Shown piece by piece: positions 37,131 to 46,046 of a stretch of 64,000 nt of DNA. The translations under genes were made by a program, and so were the position numbers. Numbering within the stretch: the first letter of the stretch is position 1; every line of letters starts with the position of its first letter. Below the pieces are notes generated by a model, which saw nothing but the letters and a program-made list of their open reading frames with translations, was not told the origin of the DNA and did no database searches. This DNA comes from Eggerthella timonensis (GTDB lineage: Bacteria; Actinomycetota; Coriobacteriia; Coriobacteriales; Eggerthellaceae), in NCBI RefSeq assembly GCF_900184265.1, contig NZ_FXXA01000002.1, positions 2,838,539 to 2,902,538 of the forward strand. Direction: 5' to 3'.

Positions 37131-37619
37131 TCAATGACGCACGGTTCGGATATCCTGCTTGGAGTACACCGTCACATTAGGCGGAACGTCATGCGACACA
37201 ATCGTCCCTGCACCCACGATAGCGTTGTCCCCAATCGTGACCCCCTTCAACACGACGACGTTCGCACCGAGCCAGACGTTGCTGCCGATGGTCACCGGCT
37301 TCGTTTCCATTCCTTGTTTCTTGTAAGCGATATCGGAGCGGTCATGGCCGTGATCGAAATCGAACACCTGCACGTTCGGCCCGAAAAGACAGTCGTCTCC
37401 AATCTCAATATGCTCATGAGCGATTATCTTGCAGCCGTAATTGAAGAACGCACCTCTCCCAAGATGCATTCGCCCATGTGGACCAAGCCGGCAGAAAAAC
37501 GGATTGCGAAAACTGATCGGACCCCCGACGTCGAGTCTCGAGCCGTAACGACTTCGAAGAAACGCCATCTTCGCCAATCGATACAGTTTGCATACGAGCC
37601 TTTCTACGAACTCCATCAT
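37131..37619 (-). CDS. hexapeptide-repeat acyltransferase (polysaccharide O-acetyltransferase type)
   Basis: The product is 162 aa with the left-handed beta-helix of the LbH/WcaF-type acetyltransferases. The sequence runs in imperfect hexapeptides: HLGRGAFFNYGCKIIAHEHIEIGDD, then FGPNVQVFDFDHGHD, PVTIGSNVWLGANVVVL, and IVGAGTIVSHDV. The catalytic His of the family is probably in FDFDHGHD. It probably acetylates the surface polysaccharide. It is the last gene of the loaP-led operon; the start overlaps the upstream ferredoxin stop as ATGA and has AGGAG nearby. Confidence 0.85.
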   Translation of the reverse strand: MMEFVERLVCKLYRLAKMAFLRSRYGSRLDVGGPISFRNPFFCRLGPHGRMHLGRGAFFNYGCKIIAHEHIEIGDDCLFGPNVQVFDFDHGHDRSDIAYKKQGMETKPVTIGSNVWLGANVVVLKGVTIGDNAIVGAGTIVSHDVPPNVTVYSKQDIRTVRH

Positions 37620-37981
37620 GCGCCGCTCCTGTTTTTGAACACACAGACATCGATGCATCTTGAGCACCCGATACACGCTGCGGCATCGACAACCGGGTAG
37701 TCGAAGCCCTCTTCATCGGGCTCCAGAACGATGGCGCCCTGCGGGCACGCGAATGCGCAGGCACTGCAGCCGCAGCATTCGCTGCGCCGCGCATACAGCT
37801 CCGGCAACCTGCCGCAACGCTTCGCATCCACCGTTTCGAGGTTTCTAAACCGCGTGGACCGATGAGGGTGATAGCCGAAAGACGTATCGAGCCTCGTGCC
37901 GTCGCGGTATGCGTATTGGTTGTTGTCCGGCAAGCACCACGACCCCCGAGGATCGACGCTCTTTGCTGAAAACAATCCCAT
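37616..37981 (-). CDS. small 4Fe-4S ferredoxin-domain protein, FrhB-associated
   Basis: The product is 121 aa. After an N-terminal region of about 65 residues there are two 4Fe-4S clusters: CCGCSACAFACPQGAI and CIGCSRCIDVC, joined by the acidic GFDYPVVD stretch. This is the ferredoxin segment that normally starts FrhB/FdhB-family proteins, here encoded alone and ending directly after the second cluster. It may supply electrons to the FrhB-like proteins upstream, or be a fragment of one. It overlaps the acyltransferase as ATGA. Confidence 0.75.
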   Translation of the reverse strand: MGLFSAKSVDPRGSWCLPDNNQYAYRDGTRLDTSFGYHPHRSTRFRNLETVDAKRCGRLPELYARRSECCGCSACAFACPQGAIVLEPDEEGFDYPVVDAAACIGCSRCIDVCVFKNRSGA

Positions 37982-37996
37982 GTGAACTCCGATCTC

Positions 37997-38632
37997 CTAA
38001 AGACGATGCAAGAGCCGTTTGACGCGCGCTCCCGCGAACCGAGCCCGCGTCGGCAGGAACCGAAACCGCTTCATCATGCCGTCGTACCCGTCCGAGCAAA
38101 GCGACTCCCATACGAGCTCCCTCGGTTGGGCGCACGATGAAGGACGCGACAGCATCGGATTGCCGGGAAGCGCCTCTTCCAAGGTAGATATGCACGCGTC
38201 GATCTCGCAACGCTTCGTGGCGTCAAAGCCCATCGGGGTGTTGGCGAGAACGAGCGAGACCCCCAAATCGTCCGAGAATGCCGCGATCCCCGTGCGCTCG
38301 ATGCCCCAGTAGTCAGCGATGGTCACATCGGAAGAACGATTCGAGGTCGTGTAGGGGCATGCGTAACAGGAAGGTCGAAGCATTCTGTTTCCGTAAAACA
38401 GCCTTTTCCAGGACTCGACCATGCGACTCCCCTGCTGAACGCTTCCATCATCGCACGTCGCAGCCTCACAATGCCTCCATCCGCGATTCTTGGGTCGGTG
38501 GTTGTACGCAACCACCTTGCGACCCAACCGTCGCTCGAGAAACCGGAGATGCGCGGCGAACAGGCCGGGGGAAGGCACGCCATGGCAGATAAGGTCAGCA
38601 GTCAACAGCCCCCCCCCCCCATCTCGCCGCAC
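37997..38632 (-). CDS. FrhB/FdhB-like C-terminal half, out of frame with its N-terminal half by one G
   Basis: The frame of about 211 codons begins at GTG 38632 in the poly-G tract and carries the C-terminal half of a coenzyme F420 hydrogenase/dehydrogenase beta-like protein: LICHGVPSPGLF, LRPSCYACPY and DVTIADYWGIE. The matching N-terminal half lies just upstream in another frame, ending at the same G12 tract. With 13 or 10 G the two would join into one protein. FrhB-like proteins of polysaccharide loci are redox enzymes of uncertain role. It is probably not translated as drawn; it is the OFF state of a contingency gene, or a frameshift. Confidence 0.7.
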   Translation of the reverse strand: MRRDGGGGLLTADLICHGVPSPGLFAAHLRFLERRLGRKVVAYNHRPKNRGWRHCEAATCDDGSVQQGSRMVESWKRLFYGNRMLRPSCYACPYTTSNRSSDVTIADYWGIERTGIAAFSDDLGVSLVLANTPMGFDATKRCEIDACISTLEEALPGNPMLSRPSSCAQPRELVWESLCSDGYDGMMKRFRFLPTRARFAGARVKRLLHRL

Positions 38633-39657
38633 GCGTGGCGCACGGCGTCAACCTGGCAAGGCGTGCCCGTGAAAAGGACCGGCCGACTCGAGGAGAGATC
38701 AGCGCTCACCAGGGCAATCGTCGAACCCATATCGCTCTGGGAATACTTCGACCCCATGCATCGTTCGCATTCCTCCAGCGTCTCGCACCGAACATGACGG
38801 GCTTTGAGATCGTCGTCGAACGAGCATCCGTAGACAACGCCTCCTTGACCAATCATGTAATCGGCGAGCGCATAGAACATACCTCCCGACGAGCTTTTCG
38901 CCCGCACTTCGTCTGAACGATGTTTCGCCGCGAACACCAGCGGAAAATCCTCGTCTCGCACATGATCAAGATCGATACTCGCATCCATTCCTACGCCCTC
39001 CTCTCCTTCGAACCCCTTTCGCCCGCCCCTGCTCCGAAGAACAGGAAGCACCGCATCCTTAAGCGACCGTCTCGCCCCAAGGACGCCAACGCTCTCGCAA
39101 GCCGCGCCAAACCCATCCTCCACCAGCGCTTCCCAAAACCCATCATGCAAACGGGATGCTTGAGGCGGGTGGCAGAGCATAGGCTGTTCTGGGTTCGCAC
39201 AAAGGGAGGGCGAGCTGTCCACAAGATTCAACGAATGCGAAGCCCCCTTTAGGAAGCGAAGACCGTTCGCGGTGTTCGCGAAAAGGCAAGACACGCCTCT
39301 ATCGTCAGCGATGCCCGGATGAGCTCTTTCGACCCCCCAATAATCGCCCATCGACAGATCGCCGGGACGAACGACCGAGTGGTACGCGCATTCCAAGCAG
39401 CTCGGTCGCAGCATCATCTTGTTCCAGACGCGCTTCCAGGCTCTTGTTCGCACGGTCGCCTCCTCGAACGACCCATCGTCGTACACCGCCCGTTCCTCGT
39501 ATAGACCCCAAGGGGTGTGCCCGCGATGTCGGTATCCGACAACGTGCTTCCCTGTGCATGCCTCGAGCCATTCCACATAGGAACGAAAGCCCTTCGGCGA
39601 CGGAACGCCTAAACAAACCAGATCGCAGGTGATCAAACCGTTCGCCTTATCGCTCAT
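38602..39657 (-). CDS. FrhB/FdhB-like: C-terminal half fused to the N-terminal half of a second copy
   Basis: The product is 351 aa. Residues about 5-190 are an FrhB-like C-terminal half (LITCDLVCLGVPSPKGF, MLRPSCLECAYHS, DLSMGDYWGVER), with no N-terminal half or ferredoxin. Residues about 225-350 are the N-terminal half of another copy (KSSSGGMFYALADY, VVYGCSFDDD, CMGSKYSQSD, LFTGTPCQVDAV), which ends at the poly-G tract. The join is in frame with no stop. An internal ATG at 38988 has GGAGAGGAGG 8 bases upstream, so the second half may be initiated separately. The start at 39657 overlaps wzx as ATGA. This domain order, C1-N2, is abnormal for the family and suggests rearrangement between paralogs. 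Confidence 0.75.
   Translation of the reverse strand: MSDKANGLITCDLVCLGVPSPKGFRSYVEWLEACTGKHVVGYRHRGHTPWGLYEERAVYDDGSFEEATVRTRAWKRVWNKMMLRPSCLECAYHSVVRPGDLSMGDYWGVERAHPGIADDRGVSCLFANTANGLRFLKGASHSLNLVDSSPSLCANPEQPMLCHPPQASRLHDGFWEALVEDGFGAACESVGVLGARRSLKDAVLPVLRSRGGRKGFEGEEGVGMDASIDLDHVRDEDFPLVFAAKHRSDEVRAKSSSGGMFYALADYMIGQGGVVYGCSFDDDLKARHVRCETLEECERCMGSKYSQSDMGSTIALVSADLSSSRPVLFTGTPCQVDAVRHACGEMGGGGC
38609..38620. repeat. poly-C/poly-G tract, 12 bases (contingency locus)
   Basis: Twelve C on the plus strand (G12 in the coding sense) lie exactly between the N- and C-terminal halves of an FrhB-like gene. As present, the N-half frame ends two codons after the tract; 10 or 13 G would restore the downstream frame. 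Confidence 0.9.
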
Positions 39658-41162
39658 AGCATCTTCCTCAGTCTTGTCATCAAGCTTTTGAATTGCTCCC
39701 GCTCCGCGAGCCAGCAGCACGAGATGCAAGCCAGCAACCCCCACGCCAGCATGGCCGCAGCCGCTATCAGCCAATCGGCCCAACTACCGCCAGAGTACCC
39801 AACCGCTATGAACGGCACGGCTATCAACGCGCATTCCACGACGCTCACGAGCATGCGCTTTGCCGTATCGCGTATCGGGGTTTTCGTCAACACCTTGGGT
39901 ATGAACACCAGCAGATCCAGGTCACGATACAGATTCGATAGGCAGCACCCGACCAGTATTCCCGGCATCCCGGCGACCAGACCTCCGACAACCGAACCGC
40001 TCAGCAATATGAGCGTCTGGATGGTCGTTTGCATGCGCGTCTCTCGATACATCCCCGAAGCAACGACGAGCAATCCTTGGGGGGTTTTGAGATGGTAGAG
40101 AAACACGTTCAGAACCGCGAGAAACCCGACAGCGGGATAGACGTAGTTCAATTCCGTGATTCCCGAGGTATAAAGTCCAACAAAAGGGTTGATCAACGCG
40201 AGAGCGACGCCGCATATGAGGGCGTTGCATGTGTACGATATGGTTTGCAGCTCTTTGAACGTACGCTGAAGCGTCTCCGTCTGCCCCCGGGCGATCACGT
40301 CGCCGAACGAGGCCTGCGTACCGTTGATGAACGACATGCACACGCTTTGAATCCCATTCGCCACCAGAAGATAAATCGAAAACACGCTGACAAGGGCAAG
40401 GTCTTGCAGCACGAAGGTCGCAACGATAACCGGAGCCCCGCTTTGAACCGCACCGAGCACTTGCAGGTAAAACGCATTCCATCTTTGGTCAAGCTGGTAC
40501 CCCTTGTCGTCGGCAAAGAAATCCACCTGTTTGAATTTCGATTTGGCGTACAGGGACAAGATCACCGAGCGAATAATCACCGGAGCAATGGCCGCGATGT
40601 ACACGATTTCCACCGAGAAGCCAAGAAAAGCAAGCACCGCTATCACGCACGCATAGAGCACCTTGTACAGAATAGTGGCTATCTGAATAACCCAGTTGCG
40701 CTGCGAGGCGGTGAGCAACACGCGATATTTCGCCAAGGTGAAAAAATCAAGTACTCCCATCGAGCCCAACGAAACCACCAGCAAGACAACTTGGATGTTG
40801 CCCATGGAGCCACAGTCGACGAAAACGGGATACACGAAAGCGAGCACCGCGATAAGGGCCACGAATATCCAGCCTGATCGATAGTAGAACCGCTTCGCCG
40901 CCGAAACGACAACGCTCACGGCTCCGTAGTCCTTGGATGCAAGCGGCTTGTACAGCGCGAACACGGCAGCGCCCGATATGCCCGCCTCTACCAGGCTTAT
41001 ATACGATACGAACTGCGTCAACGAAGTGACCAGACCGTTCACGTCCGAGCCGTAGCAAGAAATCACCACGCGGGGCACGATAAAGGCGACGAGGATGTTC
41101 ACCATCTGCAGGGCAAACGACCAAAAGGCATTGCCGAAGAACGACTTCGAACGACTCAGCAC
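39654..41162 (-). CDS. polysaccharide flippase (Wzx/MOP superfamily)
   Basis: The product is 502 aa with about 12-14 membrane segments and the opening SFFGNAFWSFALQMVNILVAFIVPRVVISCYGSD, typical of oligosaccharide flippases. It moves lipid-linked repeat units across the membrane. It overlaps the Wzy-like gene by 7 bases and the FrhB-like gene as ATGA. Confidence 0.9.
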   Translation of the reverse strand: MLSRSKSFFGNAFWSFALQMVNILVAFIVPRVVISCYGSDVNGLVTSLTQFVSYISLVEAGISGAAVFALYKPLASKDYGAVSVVVSAAKRFYYRSGWIFVALIAVLAFVYPVFVDCGSMGNIQVVLLVVSLGSMGVLDFFTLAKYRVLLTASQRNWVIQIATILYKVLYACVIAVLAFLGFSVEIVYIAAIAPVIIRSVILSLYAKSKFKQVDFFADDKGYQLDQRWNAFYLQVLGAVQSGAPVIVATFVLQDLALVSVFSIYLLVANGIQSVCMSFINGTQASFGDVIARGQTETLQRTFKELQTISYTCNALICGVALALINPFVGLYTSGITELNYVYPAVGFLAVLNVFLYHLKTPQGLLVVASGMYRETRMQTTIQTLILLSGSVVGGLVAGMPGILVGCCLSNLYRDLDLLVFIPKVLTKTPIRDTAKRMLVSVVECALIAVPFIAVGYSGGSWADWLIAAAAMLAWGLLACISCCWLAEREQFKSLMTRLRKML

Positions 41163-42454
41163 GGCTCACTCCGTCCCGCATGCCCCGAGCACCGCCTGCG
41201 ATACACCCATAACGACATGGCACACGCCACCAGATAGGGAATGTACACCTGCATATCGTATAAGGGGTTGCCGGTCAGGCAGTACATGATAAAGAACGCC
41301 TGTATGGCCAACGATCCCGACAACGCCCCTTCGATAGACGCGTCCGAAGCATGGCCGCGAAACGCCTCCCTGTCTTTCGCAAGTTTCATGCTCGCGGCAA
41401 ACAGCCCCACCGCAGACGCCAGCAGCAGACCGAGGCCAACAACGCCCTCTTCGGCAAGCACCTGCAGGTACACGTTGTGCGCATTCATCGTCTCGAATCC
41501 GCGCGCCAAAAACGACCAGCTCAGCAAGCTCGCGTTGAATGCTTGGGTGTAAGAGCCCCACCCGTTGCCCAAAAGCAGGTCATCACCCCACATGGACATG
41601 CAGAGCTCGTAAAACGGGGTTCGCCCGTTCATGGTGTCGTCTTCCATCGCGTCGGAAAACCGATCGAATACGAACATCACATCGGGCGCGATAAAGGAAA
41701 CGGCGAACAAGGCGAGAACGCCGGCGGCACCCACCACGGCAAGCTTCCCGATTCCCCCCGTACCGCGCATCGCCACGAAGGAAACCGCTATCGACACGAT
41801 ACCGAACGCCAAATGCGCGCGTTTCGCCGTGAGCAGCAGCGCGAACAGAATCAAGACGAGCAGGGCAAGGTAAGGCGCCTTTTTCTTATGTTCCATTGTG
41901 AGGGCATACGAAGCCAACGCCCCGAGGGCAAGATAGATTCCGTTCGTCGAGTAGTGAGCCGTGAACCCTGACCGATAGCCACGACCGGTGATGGTCAGCC
42001 TATCGCTAAAAAACTGCGGGTAGATAAATCGATCGTACAGGTCGGGAACCATCCAGGTCGCAATCGTGACAAGCGCGTGAAATGCGGAAAACGCCGCTAT
42101 CAGAACGAGCGCCGTGCGAATCCATCCGGCGTGCGGCAGCGAGACCAAAAGCACGACCGCTACGAGGGACATGCCGAACAAAGCGAACCAGGCCAACCCG
42201 CTTCCCGTGACGATATCCACGTTCTTGTTCAGCACCGCCAGAACGAAGAACCCAATGAAGGCAATAAGGGGCTTCGGGATCGACAGCCTGCATCTCCCCC
42301 GCGCAACCTGGAAGGTCAAGCACGCGACGGCAAGGCAGATCGATAGGCACTGCACGGCCGTCGACTTCAGCAAGGTCTGACAGAAAAACGGCGGGGCCAG
42401 CAGCAGAACCAACGCCAGGGTAACCGGCGCGTCACGTTGGGTTTCTGCTGTCAC
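41156..42454 (-). CDS. O-antigen ligase/polymerase-like membrane protein (Wzy type)
   Basis: The product is 432 aa with about 11 membrane segments and one large outer loop after residue 245 that contains GNGWGSYTQAF and NAHNVYLQVLAEEG, the Wzy_C/O-antigen-ligase pattern (H-N-x-x-L). It probably polymerises the repeat unit or attaches the chain. There is no Wzz co-polymerase in the cluster. The start overlaps the upstream gene as ATGA. Confidence 0.85.
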   Translation of the reverse strand: MTAETQRDAPVTLALVLLLAPPFFCQTLLKSTAVQCLSICLAVACLTFQVARGRCRLSIPKPLIAFIGFFVLAVLNKNVDIVTGSGLAWFALFGMSLVAVVLLVSLPHAGWIRTALVLIAAFSAFHALVTIATWMVPDLYDRFIYPQFFSDRLTITGRGYRSGFTAHYSTNGIYLALGALASYALTMEHKKKAPYLALLVLILFALLLTAKRAHLAFGIVSIAVSFVAMRGTGGIGKLAVVGAAGVLALFAVSFIAPDVMFVFDRFSDAMEDDTMNGRTPFYELCMSMWGDDLLLGNGWGSYTQAFNASLLSWSFLARGFETMNAHNVYLQVLAEEGVVGLGLLLASAVGLFAASMKLAKDREAFRGHASDASIEGALSGSLAIQAFFIMYCLTGNPLYDMQVYIPYLVACAMSLWVYRRRCSGHAGRSEPC

Positions 42455-43557
42455 GAGCGAAGCATCCTTCTCAAGAAATCGAGAGATGCGCGCCGGTATT
42501 CCTCAAGACGGCCCGTCACGCGTTCGTAGTCGATGGGACCCGCAAGCGCATCCCCTGAAGACACTTGGCGGCTGCGCAGGTCGAACGCGTCAAGAAGATC
42601 CTCCAGCCTGCTTTCTCTCGTCTTCAGCGCATCACTGCATTGCGCGCTCCTAAACCAGTAGAACTGCTTCTCCAACAAGATAGAGAAGCAGCTTCCGTGA
42701 AACGAATTCGTGATGATCAAACTTGCCTGCTTGATCCAGCCGAGAAATTCTTCAGGACCCGCATCCCGCACGTTCGTGACGCCGCTCAGCGCGAACGCGC
42801 CGTTATGAAGCACGACCACGTCAACGCCTAGCTGGTCGGCGATGCGCCGCGTCCATTGCAGGCAATCCGCATCCACTCGCCCCAGTCCGAATACCAGAAG
42901 ATACGGCCTAGCATGCCGCGGGTCAATCGCCATGCGCTCCCACTCTTCCTTCGACAACAGCATGACCGGATCGCACACAACGCACGGATCCACGTCTGCT
43001 GCGCTTCGAAGGTACGTGGCCGCACCTTGCTCTCGGACGCTCACAAAGGAAAAATCCCGAACAAGACGAGTTCCGACAGACCGAAACGACTCGGGCCAGC
43101 TTTTGACCCCCAAACTGGCGGCATAGGATGCCTTTCGTTCCGGATCGTCGATAAAATCGAGAAAGTACGAGGTATCGCCATCGGTGATCGCAGGATTCCA
43201 AACTTGATCGCTCCCCACAATGACCAAGCGGAACCGATCGCAATACGCGCGGAGCTCGTTCTTTCGAACAGGTTCCGTCAGAACGAGACGATTTGCCCTG
43301 AAATCGGCAAATTTCGCATGCTTAACGTTGCGAAAGCGGGACCGCGCATACCAGCCTATTTTAGACTTGATTCCCTTGCCCGCAGAGTAATGAGACGCTT
43401 GTATCGCGTCACACGAATAGTTCAACAACACTGTTTCAACGCCTGTTTTCAGCACTGCTTGCTGCAACGCATATGACTGCAATACGGCACCGTAGTTAAC
43501 CGCTTCGTGGAACGTCAGTGTTGCCACGACGCCCCGATTTGCCAGATGTTCTGTCAC
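42451..43557 (-). CDS. polysaccharide pyruvyl transferase-family protein
   Basis: The product is 368 aa, PS_pyruv_trans fold: NYGAVLQSYALQQAV at the N-terminus, IVGSDQVWNPA near residue 115, and LIITNSFHGSCFSILL near residue 285. Family members add pyruvate ketals to sugars, or act as glycosyltransferases of related fold; this one could decorate the chain. It overlaps wzy as ATGA and is 24 bases from the Stealth gene. Confidence 0.88.
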   Translation of the reverse strand: MTEHLANRGVVATLTFHEAVNYGAVLQSYALQQAVLKTGVETVLLNYSCDAIQASHYSAGKGIKSKIGWYARSRFRNVKHAKFADFRANRLVLTEPVRKNELRAYCDRFRLVIVGSDQVWNPAITDGDTSYFLDFIDDPERKASYAASLGVKSWPESFRSVGTRLVRDFSFVSVREQGAATYLRSAADVDPCVVCDPVMLLSKEEWERMAIDPRHARPYLLVFGLGRVDADCLQWTRRIADQLGVDVVVLHNGAFALSGVTNVRDAGPEEFLGWIKQASLIITNSFHGSCFSILLEKQFYWFRSAQCSDALKTRESRLEDLLDAFDLRSRQVSSGDALAGPIDYERVTGRLEEYRRASLDFLRRMLRS

Positions 43558-43581
43558 TATGGCTCCTGCTCCATCCTCGGC

Positions 43582-44595
43582 TTATCGCTCAAAAGAAGAC
43601 TTATTTGGGAACACTCCGTCGAAAGCAGCCACAAGCGCCTCCCGCTCCGAAAGAAAAGTCTCGGCTGTCGCGACGTCGTTTATGCATACGACGGAGTACT
43701 GACCGCCGAAAACCTGCGCAAGCATATCGGCATCAATGGACTGCTTGAAATAGCGCCTGCCGCGTAGATCGCTCGGCGCAAACGAGCCCGAGACCAACTG
43801 CCAATCGCGGATAAGCCAGGGCGTCACATTCTCGTACGCGCGGAATTTCGTCAAGCATGTCGCGTCGAGCTCGTCATATTCCTCTTTCCACAACGTCTCG
43901 AACGTACTCTTGAGGAAGGTCTGAACCGTATGCTGCTCGATGAATCCGGTGAACCTCGGCCACGGCAGAAGGCAGAGCGTCCTCAGCATCTTTGCACCGT
44001 ATTTCGGATTGAACCATTTGAAGAAGTGATCCCGCAGCACCTTGTTTTTCCGGAAATGACGGTTGATTACAGCAACGTTGTTCACCTCCATCAGCAACTT
44101 GTTGTGCCGATCGCGAGAAGGGGCGTTCAAGGCGGCGAAGTCGCACGGGAGGCCTCGTTTGAACAGGTCGCTCTTCGCAAGAGGGCGCAGCGCGTACACA
44201 TCGTCGTTAAAGTACACGAAGTGCTCGGCAAGCTCCGGAATACGATGGAAATTGAGCTCTATCGTATGGGAGTTGAACGTGGGGAGATACCGACTCGGGA
44301 TGAAATCCTCATGTCGTACGATACGCAGGTGCGGATTGCGTTCGTCCAGCCAGGACGGAACATGCCCGTACGTGACAAAATGCACGTAGCGCACCCAGGG
44401 CATGTTCTGCTCGATCCCCCTGAACCAGTAGCGCAGCGTATTCCAATCGCGGAACCGGATGGCTCCTTTCGCCCAATCATCTGCAATCGACGAATCGCTC
44501 CGCTCGTAGCGAGCGCGCTCCGCCGCCCAACCCTCATCCGATCCGTCAACCCAGGTAACGACAACGTCAACGGGAAAATCTTCGACGGGACTCAC
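43582..44595 (-). CDS. Stealth-family polysaccharide phosphotransferase
   Basis: The product is 337 aa with the conserved regions in order: [14 protein letters not shown] (CR1), [20 protein letters not shown] then [18 protein letters not shown] and [13 protein letters not shown] (CR2), [11 protein letters not shown] (CR3) and a C-terminal CR4-like stretch. Stealth enzymes transfer hexose-1-phosphate or similar groups, making phosphodiester-linked capsule or teichoic-like chains. It overlaps the GpsA-TagD gene as ATGA. Confidence 0.92.
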   Translation of the reverse strand: MSPVEDFPVDVVVTWVDGSDEGWAAERARYERSDSSIADDWAKGAIRFRDWNTLRYWFRGIEQNMPWVRYVHFVTYGHVPSWLDERNPHLRIVRHEDFIPSRYLPTFNSHTIELNFHRIPELAEHFVYFNDDVYALRPLAKSDLFKRGLPCDFAALNAPSRDRHNKLLMEVNNVAVINRHFRKNKVLRDHFFKWFNPKYGAKMLRTLCLLPWPRFTGFIEQHTVQTFLKSTFETLWKEEYDELDATCLTKFRAYENVTPWLIRDWQLVSGSFAPSDLRGRRYFKQSIDADMLAQVFGGQYSVVCINDVATAETFLSEREALVAAFDGVFPNKSSFER

Positions 44596-46046
44596 TTCTT
44601 GCTCCCCTTTGACATGTCCGTTTTTATCTGCGTCGTGGATATCTCAGGCGTTCGAGGAAGATAGACTACGTCCACGCCTTCCTCTTTCAGGAAATCGAAC
44701 CGTCCCGCCCAATCGTCCCCCATGGCGAACACATCGACGTCGTAGGCATGCATGTCGCGGCGCTTCTGGTCCCAGCTCGACTCCGGCACCACTTCGTCGA
44801 CGTATCCGACCGCTTCAACCATGGTTTTGCGCTGTTCGTAGCTGAAATAACAGCGTTTCTTCTTCTCGTTCCAGTTGAACTCATCGGTCGATATCGCCAC
44901 GATCAAGCGGTCGCCCAGCGCACGAGCACGACGGAGCAAGTTGATATGGCCGTAATGCAGGAGATCGAACGTTCCGTACGTCATCACCGTTCTCTGCTTG
45001 CGCACGTACGCCTCGCAGGTAAGCCTGCGCGTCATGAGCGCTCCAACCACGCTCTGAGGACGCGCGCATCCGCTGACGACCGCTTGCACGGCATCGACGA
45101 TCGGCATGTCCACACCGTAGCGTGCGGACAGCTGCACAGCGGCAGGAAGCGCGTTCAAGCCTTCGACGACCATGCCCACCTCGGCGACCGCCTCCTCGAC
45201 GGACATGCCGCCGGCAATGAGAAAACCGGCCCGGTGATTCCTGCTATGCACGCTCGAAGCGGTAACCACCAGATCCCCCACCCCGGCCAGGCCGCTAGAG
45301 GTCTCTGCGCGGCACCCCGCCGCGACGCCGAGGCGGGTCATCTCGGCGATGCCCCGCGCAATGAGCGCAGCACGCGAGTTGTCCCCGTACCCCAAACCCG
45401 CAGCCATGCCGGATGCCAGCGCAACCACGTTCTTGAGCGCCCCGCAAAGCTCGACCCCTTTGACATCCGAACCGGTATAGACGCGAAAGACCTCGTTGGA
45501 AAATGCCTTTTGCACGCGAAGCGCAGCTGCGCGATGGGCGCTCGCCGCGACGATAGCCGACGGCATGTCGTGCGCAACCTCCTCGGCGTGCGTAGGGCCG
45601 GAGAAGGCGACAAGCGCATTGCACGGAGAGCCCGCCTTCTTCAATTCATCCTCGATCACCGCGGTCATAGAGAAGAGGGTATCCGACTCTATTCCCTTCG
45701 TCGCGCAGACGATGATCTGGGAGGGATCCGCCACGCGGGCAATCGTCCTCGCGACGTCGCGAACGTATTGGGACGCCGTCGCGCACACGATGATCGTCGC
45801 CTCTTTGCAGGCGCGCTCGAGATCGTCCGCGAATCGCACGCTCTCGGGTATGCGCACACCGGAAAGCTGAGGCAGCGACCGTTCGCGATCCAACTGCATC
45901 GATTTCTTCGCGCTTTCGGACCACACCTCAACCCGATGTCCCTGGAGAGCCATCAGCCGAGCAAGCGCGATGCCCCAGGTTCCGCTTCCTATCATGCAGA
46001 TGCGCTCCACGCATCCCTTTTCATGAGCTAGGTTATCCGACAACAC
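44592..46046 (-). CDS. fusion of glycerol-3-phosphate dehydrogenase and glycerol-3-phosphate cytidylyltransferase
   Basis: The product is 484 aa. Residues about 14-335 form an NAD(P)-dependent glycerol-3-phosphate dehydrogenase (GpsA): [38 protein letters not shown], and [16 protein letters not shown]. Residues about 350-480 form a TagD-type cytidylyltransferase: [16 protein letters not shown] and [14 protein letters not shown]. The fusion would turn DHAP into CDP-glycerol through two steps in one polypeptide. CDP-glycerol is the donor of glycerol-phosphate in teichoic acids and in some capsules. The start is a GTG at 46046, overlapping the licD stop by 14 bases. Confidence 0.93.
   Translation of the reverse strand: MLSDNLAHEKGCVERICMIGSGTWGIALARLMALQGHRVEVWSESAKKSMQLDRERSLPQLSGVRIPESVRFADDLERACKEATIIVCATASQYVRDVARTIARVADPSQIIVCATKGIESDTLFSMTAVIEDELKKAGSPCNALVAFSGPTHAEEVAHDMPSAIVAASAHRAAALRVQKAFSNEVFRVYTGSDVKGVELCGALKNVVALASGMAAGLGYGDNSRAALIARGIAEMTRLGVAAGCRAETSSGLAGVGDLVVTASSVHSRNHRAGFLIAGGMSVEEAVAEVGMVVEGLNALPAAVQLSARYGVDMPIVDAVQAVVSGCARPQSVVGALMTRRLTCEAYVRKQRTVMTYGTFDLLHYGHINLLRRARALGDRLIVAISTDEFNWNEKKKRCYFSYEQRKTMVEAVGYVDEVVPESSWDQKRRDMHAYDVDVFAMGDDWAGRFDFLKEEGVDVVYLPRTPEISTTQIKTDMSKGSKK

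Noticed and set aside
38602-38640. Frameshift at G12 as a sequencing error only
   Set aside because: Homopolymer error is possible and is stated as an alternative. However, the tract is exactly at the domain junction, is unusually long, and a second long tract occurs in the same operon, so variation is at least as likely.
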